Shown here: positions 58,999 to 64,000 of the stretch, piece after piece | Layout: each line of letters opens with the position of its first letter | How positions within the stretch are numbered: position 1 is the stretch's first letter | NCBI GenBank assembly: GCA_050693895.1 | Contig: JBOGWS010000018.1 | Span: 1-64,000, forward strand | DNA: 64,000 nucleotides | Source: WHSV01 sp050693895 | Lineage (GTDB): Bacteria > Actinomycetota > CADDZG01 > WHSQ01 | Direction of reading: 5' to 3' | Made by a program: the position numbers and the translations under genes | The notes under the pieces: generated by a model | Seen by the model: only the letters and a program-made list of their open reading frames with translations | What the model was told of the DNA's origin: nothing | The model's database searches: none

Positions 58999-61473
58999 AT
59001 GAAGGAGCACTACGACTTCAAGGCGATCGAGGACCGCTACAAGCGGGCCTGGATTGACGACGAGCTGTGGAAGGCACCGGACAAACCGGACCACGAGCGG
59101 AAGCGCTACCTCGTCACGATGTTTCCGTACCCCTCAGGCGACCTTCACATGGGGCACGTCGAGATCTTCGCGATCCACGACGCGATCGCCCGCTTCGCAC
59201 GGATGCGCGGCTGTGACGTGCTGAACCCGATCGGCTGGGACGCTTTCGGGCTACCCGCGGAAAACGCGGCCATTCGCCGGGGCGTCGATCCCAAGAAATG
59301 GACCTACGACAACATCAACATGCACCGCGCGTCGATGGAACATCTCGGTTTGAGCTTCGACTGGACCAGGGTGTTCTATACCTGCGAGCCAGGCTTCTAC
59401 AAATGGAACCAGTGGTTGTTCCTTCGCTTCTTCGAGCGAGGACTTGCCTACCGCAAACAAGCCGGCGCGTGGTGGTGCCCCAACGACAAGACGGTCCTCG
59501 CCAACGAGCAGGTGATAGCGGGCCGGTGCGAGCGCTGCGGAGCCGAGGTCATCAAGCGTTACCTCACGCAGTGGTTCTTCAAGATCACCGACTACGCCGA
59601 CCGCTTGATCGACGATCTCGACGTAAACGAGGGTTGGACCGAGCGACTCAAGATGATTCAGCGCAACTGGATCGGTCGCTCCTACGGGGCCGAGGTCGAT
59701 TTCCCTATCGAGGGCCGGGACGAACAGATCACCGTGTTCACGACGCGCCCCGACACCCTGTGGGGAGCGACTTTCTTCGTAGTTGCCCCCGAGCATCCAC
59801 TGGCCGAGGAGCTGGTCGCGGGCACACCCGTGGCGAAGCAACTGGCCACCTTCAAGGACGAGGTCTCTCATTTGAGCGAGATCGATCGCACGTCCACCGA
59901 ACGCCCCAAGAAGGGACTATTCCTCGAACGCTATGCAATCAATCCGGTCAATGACGAGCGCATACCCATATGGGTAGCGGACTACGTGCTTATGGACTAC
60001 GGCACCGGAGCGATCATGGCGGTGCCGGCGCACGACCAGCGAGACTTCGAGTTCGCACGCACCTACGGACTGGACATTCGGGTCGTGATTCAATCCTCCA
60101 ACGCGTCTCTGGATGCGGACAGCATGACCGAGGCCTATCCGCACGACGGCGTCATGGTGAACTCCGACGGTTTTGACGGAACGCCCGCTTCCGAATCGGT
60201 CGCGGCGGTCACCGAGTGGCTCGAATCCAAGGGCAAGGGGCGTCCGGCGAAGAACTTCCGGCTGCGAGACTGGCTGATAAGCCGCCAGCGTTACTGGGGC
60301 ACGCCCATCCCCATCGTGCATTGCGAGGACTGCGGCGAGGTTGCTGTGCCGTACGAGGAGCTCCCGATCGAGCTCCCGGAGAACGTTGATTTCAATCCGA
60401 CCGGGGAGGCCTCGCCTCTCTCAACGGCGGAGGATTGGGTCAATACGACCTGTCCGAAGTGTGGAGCGCCAGCGCTTCGAGAGACGGACACCATGGACAC
60501 GTTCGTGGACTCGTCCTGGTACTTCCTGCGCTATTTGGACCCCCACAACGACGAGGCCCCGTTCGATCCGGACAAGGCAAATGCGTGGATGGCGATGGAC
60601 CAGTACAGCGGTGGAATCACGCATGCGGTCATGCACCTCATCTACGCGCGGTTCTTCCAAAAGGTCCTGATGGACATGGGCATGCTGAATGACCCCGAGC
60701 CGTTCCCGCGGTTGCTCAATCAAGGCATGGTCACGATGGGCGGCAAGGCTATGAGCAAATCGCGCGGAAATATCGTCGAGCCCGTCGAGGCGTTCGACCG
60801 CTACGGAGCGGACGCACTGCGTCTATACATGCTGTTCTCCGGGCCTCCGGAACAGGACTTCGACTGGCCCCCCGAGGGCGTGGAGGCCATCGGACGCGTG
60901 ACATGGCCATGGCTCCAGCGCGTCTGGCGGTTGAGCGAAGAGGTGCGAACGCTCGACGATGAGGGTGGCGCGGGAGGAACGCTCGAGGCCGAGCTCCGCA
61001 GGGCGCTGCACCGAACGATCAAGGTCGTTACGCGCGACTACGAGGCGTTCTCCTTCAACACCGCGATCGCTCGTATGCAGGAGCTGGTGAACGAGGCGTT
61101 CCGCTACAGAGGGGCCGGCGGGTCGAACAGAGCGGTGATGACCGAGCTGGTCGAGTCTCTGTTGAAGATGCTCGCACCGATGGCTCCCTATCTGACCGAG
61201 GAGCAGTGGCAGCGCTTCGGCCATGAGGGTTCGATCCACCTGTCCTCGTGGCCGGCGTTCCAGGAGGACCTCGCCGCAAAGAGCGAGGTCACGATGATCG
61301 TGCAGGTCAACGGCAAGGTGCGCGAGACCATCGAGGTGCCGGTGTCGATCACCGAGGACGAGATGCGCGAGCGTGCCCTCGGCTCCGACAAGATAAAGGG
61401 CTACCTGGACGGCAAGGAGCCCACGAAGGTAATCGTCAAGCCCCCGAAACTGGTGTCTCTGGTGGTCAAGTAG
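58999..61473 (+). CDS. leuS: Leucyl-tRNA synthetase
   Basis: Class I synthetase charging tRNA-Leu. It has 824 residues. HMGH (50-53) is the HIGH signature in YPSGDLHMGH, and AMSKS (584-588) stands for KMSKS. Zinc-domain cysteines (CPNDKTVLANEQV, CERCGAEV), the editing domain with TTRPDTLWGATFFVVAPEHPL and the C-terminal anticodon-binding region (QVNGKVRETIEVP) are all in place. It is complete and normal in size. Confidence 0.97.
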   Translation: MKEHYDFKAIEDRYKRAWIDDELWKAPDKPDHERKRYLVTMFPYPSGDLHMGHVEIFAIHDAIARFARMRGCDVLNPIGWDAFGLPAENAAIRRGVDPKKWTYDNINMHRASMEHLGLSFDWTRVFYTCEPGFYKWNQWLFLRFFERGLAYRKQAGAWWCPNDKTVLANEQVIAGRCERCGAEVIKRYLTQWFFKITDYADRLIDDLDVNEGWTERLKMIQRNWIGRSYGAEVDFPIEGRDEQITVFTTRPDTLWGATFFVVAPEHPLAEELVAGTPVAKQLATFKDEVSHLSEIDRTSTERPKKGLFLERYAINPVNDERIPIWVADYVLMDYGTGAIMAVPAHDQRDFEFARTYGLDIRVVIQSSNASLDADSMTEAYPHDGVMVNSDGFDGTPASESVAAVTEWLESKGKGRPAKNFRLRDWLISRQRYWGTPIPIVHCEDCGEVAVPYEELPIELPENVDFNPTGEASPLSTAEDWVNTTCPKCGAPALRETDTMDTFVDSSWYFLRYLDPHNDEAPFDPDKANAWMAMDQYSGGITHAVMHLIYARFFQKVLMDMGMLNDPEPFPRLLNQGMVTMGGKAMSKSRGNIVEPVEAFDRYGADALRLYMLFSGPPEQDFDWPPEGVEAIGRVTWPWLQRVWRLSEEVRTLDDEGGAGGTLEAELRRALHRTIKVVTRDYEAFSFNTAIARMQELVNEAFRYRGAGGSNRAVMTELVESLLKMLAPMAPYLTEEQWQRFGHEGSIHLSSWPAFQEDLAAKSEVTMIVQVNGKVRETIEVPVSITEDEMRERALGSDKIKGYLDGKEPTKVIVKPPKLVSLVVK

Positions 61474-61478
61474 CGTGC

Positions 61479-62708
61479 CTAGAACACTTCCGGGCAGCGC
61501 GGAGTTACCTCGCTGTGGAACATCAGGTCTGTCTTGCGCGCCGCGCCGGGACTGTTTTCGACGACACGACCGGCCTCCACCAATGCGGTCAAGGGAGTCC
61601 CACCTAGATAGATGGCTCCGAGGTCGCGCGCTCTCACTTCGAGGTCGACGTCACCGGGGGCCTCGGTGAGCCGGCCCTCGCCCGATTTCACCTCGAGCGT
61701 GTAGCGGCCCTGGTTCCACGGGCAGAGGTCGTCCTGCAGGGCGAAGCTGACCTGACCGTCGGCGGAATAGGAACGACCCTCGAGGGCGCCGCGTACGTCG
61801 ACGACGCGCAGCCACAGGCCGTCCTCGATCTGAGACTGCAATCGACGGGGCTCGGCCATCATGAAGAAGAGGGGATCGTCCAAGGGCTGACAGTAGGCCT
61901 TGATGCGAGCGATCAGATCGATGCCGAAGATGTAGCGCCACATCTCTCGCAGCGCCAGAGGCGATGTCGCCTGGAGCTCTCGAATCGTCACGATTCCGGT
62001 CGGCGCGCCCACGTCGTCGTCCCAGTCGGGCTTGACTCGGTAGGTCGCGTACGCCTGTACATCGCCATCGTGATTCCAGACGGCCCGGAACAACGGGCTC
62101 TCCCCATACCTTACGTCCTTGTGATCGTAGAGAGTGTGTTCCTTCCACCAGGTTTCGTCGCGCCGAAACATGCCGGGTGTCTTGGCGCGAACTCTGTCGT
62201 AGATAGGTGGCAGTGCGCGCATCGAGTCCTCGGGACTCAGGAGATTCACCTGACCCACCGCGGGCGTTGAGTCGAGAAACTCAGTCCGTTCCTTGAGGAT
62301 GTTTATGAACGACATGCGCGCTGCGGTTCCATAGCCGAAGCGCTGGTAGATGTTGCTCTCGGAGGCCCACAAAATCGCAAGCGGCTCGCCACGTCGGTGC
62401 ACGTCCTCGAGCTGGTAACGCATCATGTCGCGCAGGATTCCTCGTCGGCGATGCGTGGGCGGGACTCCCACGATCGTGACGCCCGCCGCCGGTAGCTCGC
62501 CGCCGGGCACGGTCAAGCTGAAGGCAAACGAGGAGTTCGTGCCCACGATGTCGTCTCCGTCGAACGCCGTCACCGTGCGGTCCAGCTCGGTTATCGCAAG
62601 GGAGCGTCGGGTTCTTTCCTCTGAGTTCTCTTCACCGAAAGCGATCTGAGCCACTTCCAAGAACTCGGCAAACCGCTCCTCCGTTACGGGACGGATCTCG
62701 TATCCCAT
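61479..62708 (-). CDS. Eis-like GNAT acetyltransferase
   Basis: A 409-residue protein with the Eis architecture: an N-terminal GNAT domain (acetyl-CoA motif GVPPTHRRRGILRDMM near 85-100), a second GNAT-like domain without that motif, and a C-terminal SCP2-like domain. It ends in phenylalanine (CPEVF). In mycobacterial Eis the free C-terminal carboxylate of the last Phe acts in catalysis, so this end is notable. Members acetylate aminoglycosides or other amines; the substrate here is unknown. GGAAG precedes ATG 62708. Its stop lies five bases from the convergent leuS stop. Confidence 0.88.
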   Translation of the reverse strand: MGYEIRPVTEERFAEFLEVAQIAFGEENSEERTRRSLAITELDRTVTAFDGDDIVGTNSSFAFSLTVPGGELPAAGVTIVGVPPTHRRRGILRDMMRYQLEDVHRRGEPLAILWASESNIYQRFGYGTAARMSFINILKERTEFLDSTPAVGQVNLLSPEDSMRALPPIYDRVRAKTPGMFRRDETWWKEHTLYDHKDVRYGESPLFRAVWNHDGDVQAYATYRVKPDWDDDVGAPTGIVTIRELQATSPLALREMWRYIFGIDLIARIKAYCQPLDDPLFFMMAEPRRLQSQIEDGLWLRVVDVRGALEGRSYSADGQVSFALQDDLCPWNQGRYTLEVKSGEGRLTEAPGDVDLEVRARDLGAIYLGGTPLTALVEAGRVVENSPGAARKTDLMFHSEVTPRCPEVF

Positions 62709-62822
62709 CGTCTCGCTTCCTTCTCAACTCTCTTATCGGGGGTCCGTCGCTCGGCAGAAAAGATTCGGCCAACTGTGACGTGCGTCACTGTTGAAGTCGT
62801 CCCGGCCGAGGAGTATACGAGC

Positions 62823-63476
62823 ATGGCCGAAATCATCGTCGACGGTGGGATGAGACGACGCCTCGAGGAGCTCGTCGGGCGACGGCGCGAGGTGCGAGTT
62901 GTTGCGCTTCTGGTGCTGGCTGCCGGAGTCGTTGCGCTCGTTTTCTGGATGCGGGGAGCGCCTGCAAACATCGCTCCTCCCGCCACGAGCGGAACGCCCT
63001 TCGCCCCTTCAGCCGGGACCCCCGCGCCGGAAGGCGGCACCGTGGTGCATGTCGGTGGCGCCGTGAGGCGCGCCGGCATATTCGAACTGGAACCGGGGGC
63101 GCGCGTCGCCGACGCCCTCGAGCTAGCGGTGCCGCGACCCAATGCCGATCTCGATGCTCTGAATCTCGCCGAGCTTGTTTCGGACGGAGCGAAGATCGAT
63201 GTTCCTCGCCGGGGAGAGATGGTTGATTCAGCCCAGGGGAGCGTTCCTTCGACGTCGACATCGACCTCGACCGAGACGGTCGGCACGATGGTCAACGTCA
63301 ACACCGCCGACGAAGCGCTGCTCGACACAATTCCCGAGGTTGGTCCGGCCACCGCCCAGGCAATCATCGAATACCGGACCCAGATCGGGTCGTTCACCTC
63401 GGTCGAGCAACTCATCGACGTGACCGGCATCGGCCCGGCGACCCTCGAGGCAATGCGTCCGTTCGTAACGGTGTGA
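62823..63476 (+). CDS. comEA: ComEA-type DNA-binding competence protein
   Basis: Binds DNA outside the membrane during uptake. It has 217 residues: a membrane segment (about 24-43), a Pro/Thr linker, an SLBB domain (VVHVGGAVRRAGIFELEPGARVADAL, about 75-125), a Ser/Thr linker and a C-terminal helix-hairpin-helix pair (VNVNTADEALLDTIPEVGPATAQAIIEYR, VTGIGPATLEAMRPFV). GAGGAG lies about 11 bases before ATG 62823; GTG 62775 is a longer alternative. The 114 bases shared with the divergent Eis-like gene must hold both promoters. Confidence 0.93.
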   Translation: MAEIIVDGGMRRRLEELVGRRREVRVVALLVLAAGVVALVFWMRGAPANIAPPATSGTPFAPSAGTPAPEGGTVVHVGGAVRRAGIFELEPGARVADALELAVPRPNADLDALNLAELVSDGAKIDVPRRGEMVDSAQGSVPSTSTSTSTETVGTMVNVNTADEALLDTIPEVGPATAQAIIEYRTQIGSFTSVEQLIDVTGIGPATLEAMRPFVTV

Positions 63477-64000
63477 TTCGTGGCACCTCCTTGCTGCGCC
63501 TTTACGCCGCGCTCGCCGCACTTGTTGCCGGGATTTGGTTTGCCCAGAGCGTTCCACAAGCCCTTGCCGTCGGAGCCGGATGCTGCGCTGTGGTTGCCGC
63601 GGGCTGGCGACGTCGCGCGCTCGTTTCGCTCATCGGACTCATGGCAACGGCCGCATCCTGCGGCGTTCTGGTAACGGCACCTCGAACGGGTCCGTCGCCG
63701 CTGGAGTCTCTGGCGGGCCGCATTCCGCACTGCGAATTGTCGGGTCGATTGATTGAGCATGCCGGGGGTCTCGGAAGCCTCGTAAGCGCGGACCTTGTCG
63801 ACTGCGATGGGTTCGCTCCCGGCCGCGATGCGGGGGTGGTCGTTGTCGATCCGTCCCAGATCGACTCGGGCGCAATCGTGAGCGCGACGGGCTGGCTCAT
63901 TCCACTGCGCACCGACGACACCTTCGACGAAGCCCGCCGTCGACTCGGTGCGCACACCGCGTTTCATGCCGAGGCGATCGAAGCGCTCGAGGGCCCGGGC
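63473..64000 (+). CDS. comEC: ComEC DNA-uptake channel protein, 3'-truncated by window edge
   Basis: Start of the membrane channel gene for DNA uptake. The frame GTG 63473 (overlapping the comEA stop as GTGA) stays open for 176 codons to the last base. It encodes MIRGTSLLRLYAALAALVAG, two to three membrane segments, then the soluble DUF4131-like part (CELSGRLIEHAGGLGS, VVVVDPSQIDSGAIVSATGWLIPLR, DTFDEARRRLGAHTAFHAEAIE). The competence and β-lactamase-like domains lie beyond the window. The call relies on comEA context and this N-terminal pattern. Confidence 0.85.
   Translation, partial: MIRGTSLLRLYAALAALVAGIWFAQSVPQALAVGAGCCAVVAAGWRRRALVSLIGLMATAASCGVLVTAPRTGPSPLESLAGRIPHCELSGRLIEHAGGLGSLVSADLVDCDGFAPGRDAGVVVVDPSQIDSGAIVSATGWLIPLRTDDTFDEARRRLGAHTAFHAEAIEALEGPG

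Noticed and set aside
62684..63967. 427-codon reverse-strand open frame over comEA and comEC
   Set aside because: Ser/Arg/Thr-rich nonsense composition, antisense to the ComEA helix-hairpin-helix region.
1..64000. CRISPR array, insertion sequences, prophage or rRNA
   Set aside because: No regularly spaced direct repeats, transposase or integrase motifs, phage genes or rRNA sequence were seen; the only exact dispersed repeat noticed is the 23-base palindrome.

Overview
This 64 kb window is GC-rich bacterial chromosome, coding on both strands and mostly a vertically inherited core. The organism is best read as a member of the Actinomycetota outside the well-studied genera (inference). The support is gene order: tig-clpP-clpX-valS-folC-ndk, then mreBCD-mrdA-rodA-rne, then rplU-rpmA-obgE, nadD-LytR_C-rsfS and leuS-comEA-comEC, the actinobacterial arrangement. 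A ppk next to a MutT1-like Nudix/phosphatase fusion, a DivIVA-family protein, an Eis-like acetyltransferase and many GTG/TTG starts fit as well. ValS is of the archaeal-like type, and no marker here fixes a class.

Layout. 1-9.1 kb: protein quality control (trigger factor, cut by the window edge; ClpP; ClpX), a membrane-anchored DUF3352 protein, ValS, FolC, Ndk. 9.1-16.6 kb: the rod-shape operon MreB, MreC, MreD, PBP2, RodA and RNase E/G. 16.6-36.7 kb: an accessory block lying where the rne-rplU junction is usually found. It holds a large secreted M14 carboxypeptidase, MoaB, a DivIVA-like protein, a PadR/membrane-protein pair, a form II CO-dehydrogenase-like molybdenum hydroxylase system (coxS-L-M-D-E on one strand; xdhC/coxI, coxG and a MobA-like cytidylyltransferase divergently), a HAD hydrolase, glycolate oxidase glcDEF and a soluble receiver-histidine kinase. 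36.7-46.6 kb: L21, L27, Obg, a polyphosphate cassette (Ppk, CYTH-CHAD, Nudix-phosphatase), NadD, an LCP/LytR_C protein, RsfS and a basic disordered protein. 46.6-48.3 kb: a decayed ABC exporter, tRNA-Ala(GGC) and an AT-richer orphan gene. 48.3-54.3 kb: a tightly packed three-gene operon with an MFS exporter, a cyclase-domain/ATPase/TPR regulator and a receiver-glutaredoxin-like-thioredoxin-reductase-like protein lacking the redox cysteines. 54.4-64 kb: DksA-like protein, acyl-CoA desaturase with a candidate operator and a TetR remnant, S9 peptidase, lipoprotein, LeuS, Eis-like GNAT, ComEA and the start of ComEC.

How the parts may work together. The cox block carries the three structural subunits, the AAA+/VWA maturation pair, a cofactor-insertion chaperone, a membrane-tethering SRPBCC protein and a cofactor nucleotidyltransferase, so it looks like a self-sufficient Mo-enzyme system. 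Its substrate is open because the active-site loop is AYRGAGR. The most unusual assembly is the 48.3-54.3 kb operon. Two genes lack a canonical start in the expected frame (moaB, coxE), and three loci are visibly decayed (an ABC ATPase, an ABC permease, a TetR regulator). No CRISPR array, insertion sequence, phage gene or rRNA was seen.
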